Part shown: positions 1 through 9,444 of the stretch, piece by piece | Numbering within the stretch: position 1 is the first letter of the stretch | Layout: each line of letters opens with the position of its first letter | Assembly: GCA_011772425.1 (NCBI GenBank) | Contig: WVZO01000065.1 | Coordinates: 3,618 to 37,033 of the forward strand | Direction of reading: 5' to 3' | From: Candidatus Aminicenantota bacterium | Lineage (GTDB): Bacteria; Acidobacteriota; Aminicenantia; UBA2199 | Length of the DNA: 33,416 nucleotides | Translations under genes and position numbers: made by a program | The notes under the pieces: generated by a model | The model's input: the letters and a program-made list of their open reading frames with translations, nothing else | Database searches by the model: none | Told to the model about the DNA's origin: nothing

Positions 1-1
1 C

Positions 2-91
2 GAAACGATTTCAGAAATAACCGATTTACCTGTAGAGCGAATAGAGTTACTAAAGAACGCTGTCCAGGAGGAAAATGCTGCGGATCGATAA
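2..91 (+). CDS. C-terminal fragment of a protein truncated by the window edge; possibly Rpn/PD-(D/E)XK transposase-like nuclease tail
   Basis: Frame 2 reads ETISEITDLPVERIELLKNAVQEENAADR* ; the 'ISEITDLPVERIELLK' style tail resembles C-termini of Rpn-family proteins. Only 29 aa visible. Confidence 0.4.
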   Translation, partial: ETISEITDLPVERIELLKNAVQEENAADR

Positions 92-113
92 TTTTATTGG
101 AGATTTTTTTCAA

Positions 114-155
114 CAAAAAATGTGAAAATGTGAAAATGAAAATGTGAAAATGTGC
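114..155. repeat. Short simple tandem repeat (aaaatgtg)n, imperfect
   Basis: aaaaaatgtgaaaatgtgaaaatgaaaatgtgaaaatgtg read directly. Confidence 0.8.
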
Positions 156-246
156 ACGGTGCATGACAATATGACTTTAATGTTGCATCTTATTGGTAAT
201 ACAAGAATAGTTAAACTCCGCCCGAAGGGCATCTTATATCTCTCCT

Positions 247-436
247 ACCGCACGGGCACTCTGAAAAAACCTCTGCCCTCCGTGCGAATATACTAACCAA
301 TACGCATATCTACAGGATGGACATAAAAACTAAAAAAGAAAAAATTTAAAAATGTCCATCCTGAAAATACTATGCCTCCGGCGGCCAGGGGGATTCTTTT
401 CGAGAAAACCACCCCCCTGGACCCCCCGCAAAAGCT
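247..436 (+). repeat. Structured dispersed intergenic element, copy A (three consecutive hairpins)
   Basis: Hairpins 249-286 (CGCACGG/CCGTGCG), 313-363 (CAGGATGGACAT/ATGTCCATCCTG), 385-420 (CCAGGGGG/CCCCCTGG); same order and conserved loop GCACTCTGAAAAA in inverted copy B at ~9153-9366. Confidence 0.8.
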
Positions 437-476
437 TTTCATAATACCCACAAATATTTTTGTTTGTTTTTGTGGC

Positions 477-517
477 CCTTCGTTTTATCACCGCATTGTA
501 AATGCCTTCGTGGCTAA
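477..517. repeat. Dispersed repeat copy: CCTTCGttttatcACCGCATTGTAAATGCCTTCGTGGCTAA
   Basis: Near-identical to 10389-10433 and 16065-16110; contains the polA stop codon (514-516). Confidence 0.8.
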
Positions 518-3210
518 ATAACCTTTTTCAAACTTCCCCAGGTTTTGCCAGTCTCAAGATCCACCTTCAAAGGAACCCTCAACTCCACCGCATTCTCCAT
601 CTCCTCCTTGACAATCTGAAGCAACTGCCGCTCCTCCCCAGGCGGATACTCAAACACCAACTCATCATGCACCTGCATCACCAATTTACTCTTCATTCCC
701 GCTTGTTCCATTTTTCTATGAATATTGATCATGGCAATCTTGATAATATCCGCGGCACTGCCCTGGATAACCGTGTTAATGGCCATGCGCTTGCCGTTCT
801 CCTTGACAATGCGATTGGAACTGAGAATTTCCGGGATATCCCGCCGCCTCCCGGAAATGGTTTTAACTTCCGGTTCCTTTTCGGCTTTAGCAATTACTTC
901 ATCCATAAACGCCTTTACCCCGGCATGCTTTTCATAATACATATCGATAAAATTCCTGGCTTCTTTAAAACTGACTCCCAATTCTTTGGAGAGTGAATAG
1001 GGACCACTGCCGTACAGGACGGAAAAATTAATAATCTTGGCCCGCTTTCGCTTTTCTTTGGGACTTGAAAACAAGTCGTCGCCAAACACCGTGTCAGCCG
1101 TATGCTGATGAATATCAAAATCCCTGGCAAAGGCTTCCAACAAATTCGGGTCCTGCGAAAAATGGGCCATCACCCGCAATTCAATCTGGGAGTAATCAGC
1201 AGCCAGCAGGAATTTGCCTTCTTCGGCAATAAACGCATCCCTGACATTGATACCGGCAACTTCACCTACCGGAATGTTTTGCAAATTAGGGTCGGAGGAC
1301 GACAAACGACCGGTGGCTGTAACCGTCTGGTTAAACGAACTATGAACACGGCTGCTGTTGTCTACACTGTCCAGCAGACCAATAAGATACGTGGACAACA
1401 GTTTTTTATAGGTTCGATAATCAATAATCTTGGCCACGATGGGAAATTCTTTTAATTCATTCAACACTTCAATATCAGTGGAATAGGATTTGGTTTTGCG
1501 GGTTTTCTTTTTAACCGGCAAATTCATCTTCTCAAATAACAATTCTCCCAACTGCTGGGATGAATTCAGGTTTAACCGGTACCCGGCCATTTGATAGATT
1601 TCCTGCTCGATAGAATCGATCTTTTCCTCCATGGTCTTGGCAGCACGCTTTAAAAAATCCACGTCCACCCGCACACCGGCATATTCCATTTCCATGAGAA
1701 TTTTAACCAGGGGCATTTCAATATTGGTATACAAATCCTCCAGTGCTTTCTCTTTGATGCTTTTTCCCAATATGTCCACCAGTTTCAGACTCAGGTAGGA
1801 ATCATCGATGCAGTACTTGCTGAGGGTCTCCATATCAACGGCGATTAATTTTTTCTGCTCTTTCCCTTTGCCCACCAGCTCATCATACTCCACCTGCCTG
1901 TATTTCAAAAACTCCAGTGTCAGGTCCTTGAGATTATGGGCCCGCCGGTTGGGATGAATCAAATAGGACATCACCATGGAGTCGTCGGCAGCACCGTTGA
2001 CTTCAATACCATGGTGTCTAAGATGCAATATATCAAATTTGAGGTTATGACCGGTTTTTTTGATATCGGGGGCTGCAAAAAGTTCCGCCAGTTCTTTTTT
2101 GAAATCGTCAAAACCGATGGTAATATCCCGGGCATCGGCTTTTGAGTAAAGGAAAGGAATATAATAACCTTCGCTTTTAAAAGAGATGGAAAGCCCCACG
2201 ATTTCGGCCCTGAAAAATTCGAGATGGGTGGTCTCCAGGTCAAAAGCGAAATATTTTTCTTCCCGGATTTTTTCCTTCAATTGTTTCAATTGATGAGCAT
2301 TTTTGATGATCTCATATTTAATGTCCAGGGTCGTGGTTCTGACCTCCGGTTTTGTTTTGGCAGTATCTTCGAATCGTTTCAACAGGCTGCTAAACGATAA
2401 CTTGCGGTAAAAGTCCAGGAGTTGGGGAGTAATTTCATCCTTGAAGGGTTTGATGAGGAATTCTTCTTTTATTTCCGGGGCATTGGCCAGGTCGATCAAC
2501 TGCCTGGAGATTTGCAGCGATTCCCGGTTGTTTTCAATTTTTTTCTTGATTTTTTCATCGGCTTCATCGAGGTTGTTGAGCAGGTTATCCAGGCTCTGGA
2601 ATTTCTCGATAATTTTTAAGGCGGTTTTTTCACCGATCCCGGGGACCCCCGGAATATTGTCGGAGGTATCGCCGGTGAGGGAGAGATAATCGACAATTTG
2701 CCGGGGAGAAACACCAAAATGCTCTTTGACAGCAGACGCATCCAGTTTTTGTTTTAATTTCGGGTGAAAAATAAAAATATGGTCGTCCACCAACTGGAAC
2801 AGGTCTTTATCTGCAGAAAATATCAATACGTCGTTTCCTTTGCCGGCTTCGGCAGTTGAGCAGGCAGCAATCACATCGTCGGCCTCAAAACCGGAGGCCT
2901 CAAACAATTGAATACCCCGCAGCGCCAGGTATTCTTTTACCAGGGGAATTTGTTGGACCAATTCTTCAGGAGGAACCAGGCGTTTGGCTTTATAGGGTTC
3001 GAACCATTGATGGCGGAAGGTTTTTTCTTTTGAATCAAAGGCGACCCCAATGCGGTGGGGCTGCACATCGCGGATGATACTCTCAACCCGGGTGACAAAA
3101 CCGTAAATGGCACCTGTAGGTTCTCCTTTAAGAGTTCTCATATTCCGGTTGGAATAGAAGGAACTGAACAACAGGTACATGCCGTCGATTAAAAAAATTG
3201 TTTCACTCAT
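514..3210 (-). CDS. polA: DNA polymerase I (5'-3' exo, 3'-5' exo and polymerase domains)
   Basis: 898 aa; N-terminal FEN/5'-exo motifs (FSADKDLFQLV, GDTSDNIPGVPGIGEKTA), 3'-5' exo FDLETT, polymerase motifs ADYSQIELRVMAHFSQD, KIINFSVLYGSGPYSL, MQVHDELVFE. Confidence 0.98.
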   Translation of the reverse strand: MSETIFLIDGMYLLFSSFYSNRNMRTLKGEPTGAIYGFVTRVESIIRDVQPHRIGVAFDSKEKTFRHQWFEPYKAKRLVPPEELVQQIPLVKEYLALRGIQLFEASGFEADDVIAACSTAEAGKGNDVLIFSADKDLFQLVDDHIFIFHPKLKQKLDASAVKEHFGVSPRQIVDYLSLTGDTSDNIPGVPGIGEKTALKIIEKFQSLDNLLNNLDEADEKIKKKIENNRESLQISRQLIDLANAPEIKEEFLIKPFKDEITPQLLDFYRKLSFSSLLKRFEDTAKTKPEVRTTTLDIKYEIIKNAHQLKQLKEKIREEKYFAFDLETTHLEFFRAEIVGLSISFKSEGYYIPFLYSKADARDITIGFDDFKKELAELFAAPDIKKTGHNLKFDILHLRHHGIEVNGAADDSMVMSYLIHPNRRAHNLKDLTLEFLKYRQVEYDELVGKGKEQKKLIAVDMETLSKYCIDDSYLSLKLVDILGKSIKEKALEDLYTNIEMPLVKILMEMEYAGVRVDVDFLKRAAKTMEEKIDSIEQEIYQMAGYRLNLNSSQQLGELLFEKMNLPVKKKTRKTKSYSTDIEVLNELKEFPIVAKIIDYRTYKKLLSTYLIGLLDSVDNSSRVHSSFNQTVTATGRLSSSDPNLQNIPVGEVAGINVRDAFIAEEGKFLLAADYSQIELRVMAHFSQDPNLLEAFARDFDIHQHTADTVFGDDLFSSPKEKRKRAKIINFSVLYGSGPYSLSKELGVSFKEARNFIDMYYEKHAGVKAFMDEVIAKAEKEPEVKTISGRRRDIPEILSSNRIVKENGKRMAINTVIQGSAADIIKIAMINIHRKMEQAGMKSKLVMQVHDELVFEYPPGEERQLLQIVKEEMENAVELRVPLKVDLETGKTWGSLKKVI

Positions 3211-3255
3211 CGACGTTATACGTTAATACCTTAATACGTAAAAATTACGTCATAT

Positions 3256-3597
3256 CTATTCCGAGATTGATTCTTGTTGATCCAGGTAATCCAGCACCAT
3301 TTCATCAAGGGGCATGTCATTGACGACTTGCGTATCCAGCGACAATAGGTGCAGAAATTTCCCACCTTTTAACTCCAAAATCACCTGCTCATGTTGGGTT
3401 TTCATCATGTCTTTGATGCGTTTTCGGGCATCGGATTTTTTTAACAGGTGACTATAGGAAATTCGCCTGGACAACAAGATTTCTCCACTATGGTAAACCA
3501 GGGTTTCGACGGTGGGGTTACTTTCCCCTTTATCTTCCGTCTGAATATGAAACACCTCATCGCGGTACTTAATATCAGTGTTAAAACCTACAATCAT
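3256..3597 (-). CDS. Conserved hypothetical protein
   Basis: ORF 3256..3747; more plausible start MIVGFNTDIKYRDEVFHIQTEDKG at 3597. No family recognised. Confidence 0.6.
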   Translation of the reverse strand: MIVGFNTDIKYRDEVFHIQTEDKGESNPTVETLVYHSGEILLSRRISYSHLLKKSDARKRIKDMMKTQHEQVILELKGGKFLHLLSLDTQVVNDMPLDEMVLDYLDQQESISE

Positions 3598-3799
3598 AAA
3601 CAGATAATAATTTAAATCAAACTTGTTGTCAAGGGTTTGTGCTGATTTAGCTGAATTCTTTGATTTTTTTGTTAATTTTTGGCGTTTTTTGCTTTTTAAA
3701 TGGGACACTGCTGCGTCATGCAAAGGGATCGTGGAGACAGCCGGCAACCGGTACCCGTGCCCCCAAACGAAACCGCTGCTTATTCTATGTGATTATTTC

Positions 3800-4153
3800 C
3801 TATTCTTCCTTGCTTCTACCCATTATAAGGTCATATTCATCATCATCAACAGGCTCCAGGTGACCGGTTCCTTCACAGGTAGTCAGGTCGATATCAGCTA
3901 CACATCGGACTTTGTCATAATTGAGAATCAGACCGCCAACCAGGTGCACCGTTCCCTTGGCTTCCTCAAAATTCCCGTCATCGAATTTACAATCTCTCCG
4001 GTCCAGTTGAATACCGACTTCTGTACCGGTTTTTTTGAACATGACATGAACATAATCCCTGTCAACACACTCTTTTAAGGCTTTCGCTGTTTTTTCCGGT
4101 CTTGCTGTTTCTACGGGCTGCTCTTTGGTCAGCCGCTCTACCAATTCGTTCAT
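3800..4153 (-). CDS. Hypothetical protein (117 aa)
   Basis: ORF with good ribosome binding site (aggaggataataATG on the minus strand). Confidence 0.65.
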   Translation of the reverse strand: MNELVERLTKEQPVETARPEKTAKALKECVDRDYVHVMFKKTGTEVGIQLDRRDCKFDDGNFEEAKGTVHLVGGLILNYDKVRCVADIDLTTCEGTGHLEPVDDDEYDLIMGRSKEE

Positions 4154-4304
4154 TATTATCCTCCTATAATATCATGTATTTAAATTTATCACATGTGATA
4201 TTGCCAACACTAAAGTTTACAAAAAAAGTGCGATTCTAGCAAGTGTAAAAATAAAAAAAACTGAAATTTTTTACCATTATTTTTCCATCTTTATTCATCA
4301 ACCT

Positions 4305-6023
4305 TCACTCTTCAGTTTGAGCTTTCAACTCCTTCCTGTAGTGATCCAGCATGGTTGCTTTTGATATCAGGCCCAAAAATTTGTTACTTTCTACCACCGG
4401 TAAACTCCAGGCATTGGCGGCATCAAAGGTATTTAAAATATCTCCCACCCTGTCGTTCAATGATACGGTGGTTAATTCAGTTTCCATAACCTCTTCCACG
4501 ATGATAGAATTCAGGAGGTGGGTGTCAAAGAGATAGTTCTTAATATCATTAAAATACACCATACCCAGGAATTTGCCGGTGTTCCTGTCTTCAACCGGGA
4601 AATAATTTCGCCGGGATTTTTTTATCAGGGGGATAAGTTCTTTGAGCACCATTCCAGGGTAAACGGTTACCAGGTCGGTTTCCAAAAGTTCTTCGGGTTG
4701 GATTTCCGATAAGATACGGCCATCGGTGCGGGGTCTCAGCAGGTAACCTTTTTTTACCAATTCGTAATGGTAAATAGAGTGTTTTTCCACCAGTTTCACC
4801 AGGGTAGAAGTCAAGAAAGAGACCAGCAGCAGTGGTAATATCGCGTCGTATCCGCCGGTAATTTCAACGATCAGGAATATGCCGCTGAGGGGTGCATGGA
4901 GTGTCCCGCTCAGCATGCCTGCCATCCCCACCAGGGAGAAGAGCGCTGCTCCTGTAAATGTTGCCCGGGGAAAAACCAGGGTTAACAATTGGAAATAAAA
5001 AAATCCCCCCAGGCTGCCAATCACCAGGGAAGGTGCGAATACACCACCAGCCCCCCCGGCCCCCAATGTCAAAGAGGTGGCCAGCATTTTCATCAGGATA
5101 AGCACCAGTACCACAGCCGCAGGCGACGTGAAATCTCCGGCAATCAATTCCCTTACCAACTCATACCCTTCACCTTTAACAATGGGGAAAAAGATGGTGA
5201 TGACTCCCACCAGCAGCCCACCACAAACAGCCTGCACCAGGAAATTCCGAAGATATTTGTCCAGGGTCATGGAGACCCATTTCAACATCCTGATAAAAAC
5301 CAGGGAAAACAGGGCAAAGGCAACGGCAAGTCCCACTGTGGCAAATATGTCATTGATATTGAATCCAAATTCCCGGTGGAGAAAGGGAATCTGGTTACCC
5401 TTTAGCAGCCGGCTGACAACAGTGCCGGTTACCGAAGAGATTGCCACGGGAAGCATATTCTGGGGAACCCATTCACCCAGGATCACCTCCATGGTAAAAA
5501 TCACACCGGTCACCGGTGCATTAAAAATGGAGGCAATAGCTGCGGCTGCACCGGAACCGGTAACGGCAACACGAATTCTTTCATTGGATTTAAAATAGCC
5601 GGCGATATTGGAGCCAATGGCTGCCCCGCTGATAACAACCGGCGCCTCCGGACCGGCAGACCCGCCGCTGGCAATGGTGATTAAACTGCCCACCAACCTG
5701 GAAAAAGAGGAACGAAGCTTTAATGCCCCTCCTTTCATACTGACACTGTAAAGCACTTCCGGTACCCCATGACCGCCAAAATCCTTAATAATATATTTTA
5801 ATACCAATACGGTTAGGGTAATACCTGCCATGGGAAACAAGAACACATAGAAGTTTCCATGGAGCTGTTCCAGGAGGTGGGACAATTTTTCCAGTCCGTA
5901 ATTTAATCCCACTGCGGCAAAACCACTGCACAATCCTACCAAAGTACCAATAATGACCAGTTGAAGCCGGGTATCCAGGTTAATGAAAATCGCCCTGATC
6001 TTTTCGTTCCAGTGTTTCATCAT
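4305..6023 (-). CDS. ClC-family chloride channel/antiporter with C-terminal CBS pair
   Basis: GSGGSAGPEAPVVISG-type region (SGGSAGPEAP), GGVFAPSLVIG motif, C-terminal CBS domains (LVTVYPGMVLKELIPLI..., ELTTVSLNDRVGDILNTF). Confidence 0.93.
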   Translation of the reverse strand: MMKHWNEKIRAIFINLDTRLQLVIIGTLVGLCSGFAAVGLNYGLEKLSHLLEQLHGNFYVFLFPMAGITLTVLVLKYIIKDFGGHGVPEVLYSVSMKGGALKLRSSFSRLVGSLITIASGGSAGPEAPVVISGAAIGSNIAGYFKSNERIRVAVTGSGAAAAIASIFNAPVTGVIFTMEVILGEWVPQNMLPVAISSVTGTVVSRLLKGNQIPFLHREFGFNINDIFATVGLAVAFALFSLVFIRMLKWVSMTLDKYLRNFLVQAVCGGLLVGVITIFFPIVKGEGYELVRELIAGDFTSPAAVVLVLILMKMLATSLTLGAGGAGGVFAPSLVIGSLGGFFYFQLLTLVFPRATFTGAALFSLVGMAGMLSGTLHAPLSGIFLIVEITGGYDAILPLLLVSFLTSTLVKLVEKHSIYHYELVKKGYLLRPRTDGRILSEIQPEELLETDLVTVYPGMVLKELIPLIKKSRRNYFPVEDRNTGKFLGMVYFNDIKNYLFDTHLLNSIIVEEVMETELTTVSLNDRVGDILNTFDAANAWSLPVVESNKFLGLISKATMLDHYRKELKAQTEE

Positions 6024-6050
6024 CCCACATTAACAATTAACCATTAGTAA

Positions 6051-6773
6051 TCAATCCGAAACATTATCTTTCTCTTTTCTTAATTTTGTTTCGATTTGTT
6101 CGATTTTTGAAAGTATGTCATCTTCGCCGGCTCTTTTTTTTAAGAGAGCCAAAAACTCGTTGTCCCGCAAGCATATACTGAGCCTGGAAAGCAGTTTCAG
6201 GTGGGTTTGGGTATTGGGGCTTAACATCAGGAAGAGCACAAATACATCTTCGCCGTCAACGGCATTAAAATCCACCGGTTGTTCCAGGAAGGCTGTGGTA
6301 ATGATGGGGTGTTCCAGGTTGAGATTCAGGGTACTCCGGGGATGAGGGATAGCCACACCTTTACCCATGCCGGTAGAAGCGATCTCTTCCCGGTTGAGTA
6401 ATTCATTGAGCACCATTTCTTTGTCTGCGTCTTCCGACAATTTCAACTTTTCCACTGCATGTTTCAATACGGAATAGATATCGCTGCCCTCCAGGCTGCG
6501 AATGATTCCACCGTGTTGAATGGCTTTTTTCAAGATGATGGATTCATCTATTCGGGTTCCGGCTGCTGCATCAGTATCTTTTTTTTGCTTATCCACCAGG
6601 AGCAAATCATGGGACCTGGCCCAGTCGATGATTTCGTTTTCTATGAATACATAGCCGTTTTTTTTTCGTTTGCAGGGGATTTTTCCCTGGTAAGCCCACC
6701 GCAGCACCGTAACCATGGGTGTTGCCAATAACTGCGCCACATCTTTGGCAGTTAATATTTTTTTCTTTTTCAT
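6051..6773 (-). CDS. Excisionase/MerR-like HTH domain fused to a PTS EIIA(Ntr)-type domain
   Basis: N-term KKILTAKDVAQLLATPMVTVLRWAYQGKIPCKRKKNGYVF; C-term LLNREEIASTGMGKGVAIPHPRS (EIIA active-site His motif). Confidence 0.88.
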   Translation of the reverse strand: MKKKKILTAKDVAQLLATPMVTVLRWAYQGKIPCKRKKNGYVFIENEIIDWARSHDLLLVDKQKKDTDAAAGTRIDESIILKKAIQHGGIIRSLEGSDIYSVLKHAVEKLKLSEDADKEMVLNELLNREEIASTGMGKGVAIPHPRSTLNLNLEHPIITTAFLEQPVDFNAVDGEDVFVLFLMLSPNTQTHLKLLSRLSICLRDNEFLALLKKRAGEDDILSKIEQIETKLRKEKDNVSD

Positions 6774-6840
6774 TTTTTTGATTATTTTTTTAAACGCATA
6801 AGTTTAACAAAGTTATGCGGTTCTGACAATATGGTTAACT

Positions 6841-7013
6841 AATTTTTAGCTCATAGCTCATAGCTCATAGCTCATAGGGAGCAGAATAAGAATAGATTAT
6901 TGCCAATTGGAAAAGATGAGCACAGGTTTAGAATAACATCTTCTTAATATCTTTGAGCTGCTGCACTAATCTCTTCCTATCAGCTATGAGCTATGAGCTA
7001 TGAACTAAATTTA
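6841..7013. repeat. Inverted repeat built from heptads (agctcat)4 ... (atgagct)n in a divergent promoter region
   Basis: 6848-6875 agctcat x4; 6982-7006 agctatgagctatgagctatgaact; flanks aatttttagct/gaactaaattt also inverted. Confidence 0.8.
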
Positions 7014-7092
7014 AAAAAAAACTTGACTGGAGGAGGAAATTCATTTATAAATCTTTCTTAGCATATTCTACAACCTGGAGACAAACATTCGA

Positions 7093-9123
7093 TTGAAAAT
7101 GAACGTATCGACAATTAAGCAGAAGGCATTGGCATTAGTGGACAAATTCAAAACCTCGGATCATCTGTTTATGATCATTGTACCTATTATCATCGGGTTA
7201 TTGGGGGGACTTGGAGCAGCAGCCTTGAAATTTTTAATTCATTTTTTCCAATATATTTTATGGACGAATGAGCATTATATTGCCCCCTGGTATTTAAAGC
7301 TTATCATCCCTGCCGGCGGGGCATTTGTGGTAGGACTGATTATTTATTTTTTTTCACAGGAAGCTAAAGGTCACGGTGTTCCTGAAGTGATGGAAGCCAT
7401 TGCCATTCGGAATGGTGTGATCCGGCCGCGTGTGGTGGTGGGCAAAGTATTGGCGTCCGCTCTCACCATCGGTTCCGGCGGTTCTGTCGGCAGGGAAGGC
7501 CCGATTATTCAAACCGGTTCTGCCATCGGTTCGGTGCTGGGCCAGATATTTAAACTTTCCAGGCGGCGTATGCAAACGTTAGTGGGCTGTGGTGCTGCCG
7601 CAGGTATAGCCGCTGCTTTTAATGCGCCTATTGCCGGTGCCATGTTCGCGGTGGAAATTATACTGGGAGATTTCACTGTCAGTCAATTCTCCCCTATTGT
7701 TATATCGTCTGTCACTGCCACGGTGGTGTCACGTGCATTTTACGGCAATTACCCGGCGTTCCAGGTGCCCAAATACGAGCTGATACACTGGATCGAGCTC
7801 ATCCCTTACGCTGTCCTGGGACTTATTGCCGGTATTGTGGCCGTATTATTCATTAGAGTGCTCTATTTTATTGAAGGCAAATTCGATGCGATCAAGGTCC
7901 CGGATTTTTATAAAACCACGGTGGGCGGCCTGATGGTGGGAAGTCTTGGTATTTTCTTTCCCCAGATTTTCGGCGTGGGATACGATGCCATTAACCAGGC
8001 GTTATATGGACAAATGGACGTATGGTTGTTGGGTGCCTTAATATTTTTAAAAATACTGGCATCTTCTCTTACCCTGGGTTCCGGCAGCTCCGGGGGTATT
8101 TTTGCACCGTCGTTATTCATGGGTGCCATGACCGGTGGTTTTTTTGGCAGTATTCTTCACAAACTATTCCCCGCCATCACGGCCGGGCCCGGCGCCTATG
8201 CGCTGGTAGCCATGAGTGCGGTGGTGGCTGCCACCACCCACGCCCCTATTACGGCCATATTGATTATTTTCGAGATGACCGGTGATTACAAAATTATTCT
8301 TCCCCTGATGATCGCCACCATTATCAGCCTGGTGACTACCAGGTTCCAGGAAGGGTCCATCTATACGTTGAAACTGATGCGGCGTGGTATCAACATCCAC
8401 GAGGGAAAAGAGCTCAATGTGTTGAGGTCCATGAAAGTCAAAGATGTGATGCGCCGCAGCATTGAAATCCTCTCCCCGGATACACCCATGACCGAGGTGA
8501 TTGAAAAATTCATAACTTCAGAGCACAACGAATTTTACATTAAGGATGAGAAAGGACAGATTAGCGAACGAATTTCACAGATAGAACTGGGTGCGATTGC
8601 ACCTCAGTATGAGACGTTAAAGGATTTTGTCCTGGCAAAGGATATCACGATACCCAATATGGCGGTGGTGAATGAGAACGACAACCTGGGTTATGTGATG
8701 CGCCAATTTGGCAAGGAAAATATCAGTGAAATCCCGGTGGTATCTTCTTCTGATTCGACAAACGTATTGGGAACCGTATGGCGGTTGGATGTGATTACGG
8801 CTTACAACAAGGAGATATTGAAACGGGACCTGGCCGGAGAGGTGTTGACAACCCTGACCAATGTATCCCGGAAAAAAATGGTAGAAGTGATGGAAGGATA
8901 TTATATGCATGAAATTGATGTACCAGCCAACTTTATCGGGAAAAAAATAAAGGAATTGGATGTAAGGAATAAATACGGGGTGGATATTATTTTAATCAAG
9001 AAAAAATCCAGGAATGGTCAATTGGTGACGGAGTTTCCCCATGCCCGCTATACGTTTCATCCCCATGATAGTTTGCTGCTTTTAGGTGAACGGGAGAAGG
9101 TGGAGTATATGAGTAAATTATAG
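7093..9123 (+). CDS. ClC-family chloride channel/antiporter with CBS and C-terminal TrkA-C (RCK_C)-like domain
   Basis: GSGGSVGREGPIIQTGSAIGS, GSGSSGGIFAPSLFMGA; C-term IDVPANFIGKKIKELDVRNKYGVDIILIKKK...FHPHDSLLLLGEREKVEYM typical of TrkA-C. Confidence 0.94.
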   Translation: MKMNVSTIKQKALALVDKFKTSDHLFMIIVPIIIGLLGGLGAAALKFLIHFFQYILWTNEHYIAPWYLKLIIPAGGAFVVGLIIYFFSQEAKGHGVPEVMEAIAIRNGVIRPRVVVGKVLASALTIGSGGSVGREGPIIQTGSAIGSVLGQIFKLSRRRMQTLVGCGAAAGIAAAFNAPIAGAMFAVEIILGDFTVSQFSPIVISSVTATVVSRAFYGNYPAFQVPKYELIHWIELIPYAVLGLIAGIVAVLFIRVLYFIEGKFDAIKVPDFYKTTVGGLMVGSLGIFFPQIFGVGYDAINQALYGQMDVWLLGALIFLKILASSLTLGSGSSGGIFAPSLFMGAMTGGFFGSILHKLFPAITAGPGAYALVAMSAVVAATTHAPITAILIIFEMTGDYKIILPLMIATIISLVTTRFQEGSIYTLKLMRRGINIHEGKELNVLRSMKVKDVMRRSIEILSPDTPMTEVIEKFITSEHNEFYIKDEKGQISERISQIELGAIAPQYETLKDFVLAKDITIPNMAVVNENDNLGYVMRQFGKENISEIPVVSSSDSTNVLGTVWRLDVITAYNKEILKRDLAGEVLTTLTNVSRKKMVEVMEGYYMHEIDVPANFIGKKIKELDVRNKYGVDIILIKKKSRNGQLVTEFPHARYTFHPHDSLLLLGEREKVEYMSKL

Positions 9124-9152
9124 GTTTTCCTTGCCTAGCGACTTTTTTTTAT

Positions 9153-9366
9153 AAAAAGTTTTGCAGGGTCCAGGGGCGGTTTTTCAAAAGAGCCCCTGGC
9201 CGCCGGAGGCAAAAAAAAAGTTCTTTTAGAGTTTTAATAGTAATTCAGGATGGGCAGGCTGAAGGTTATATAAATTTTTTTCGATTTTCTGCCCATCCTG
9301 TAGATAAAAATATGGAGCAGTAGATCCACACGGAGGGCATCAGCTTTTTCAGAGTGCCCGTGCGGT
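9153..9366 (-). repeat. Structured dispersed intergenic element, copy B (inverted relative to copy A)
   Basis: Hairpins 9170-9199 (CCAGGGGC/GCCCCTGG), 9246-9300 (CAGGATGGGCAG/CTGCCCATCCTG), 9326-9365 (CCACACGG/CCGTGCGG); reverse complement aligns to copy A. Confidence 0.8.
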
Positions 9367-9444
9367 ACGAGAGGTTAGCTTTAAAGATTTCCCGCTTATC
9401 TCTTTTTTAGTGGGAAACTATTCATTCCATATGAAATAAGCCTT

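Noticed and set aside
502-996. 164-aa + strand ORF opposite polA, and other antisense ORFs within polA (725..937, 1102..1455, 2422..2689, 2856..3077)
   Set aside because: Antisense shadows of a well-supported conserved gene, no motifs.
3598-3747. N-terminal extension of ORF 3256..3747
   Set aside because: Low-complexity Lys/Ser-rich extension; the internal start MIVGFNTDIKY is more plausible.
4989-5598. + strand ORFs opposite the first ClC gene
   Set aside because: Low-complexity antisense translations with no recognisable domains.
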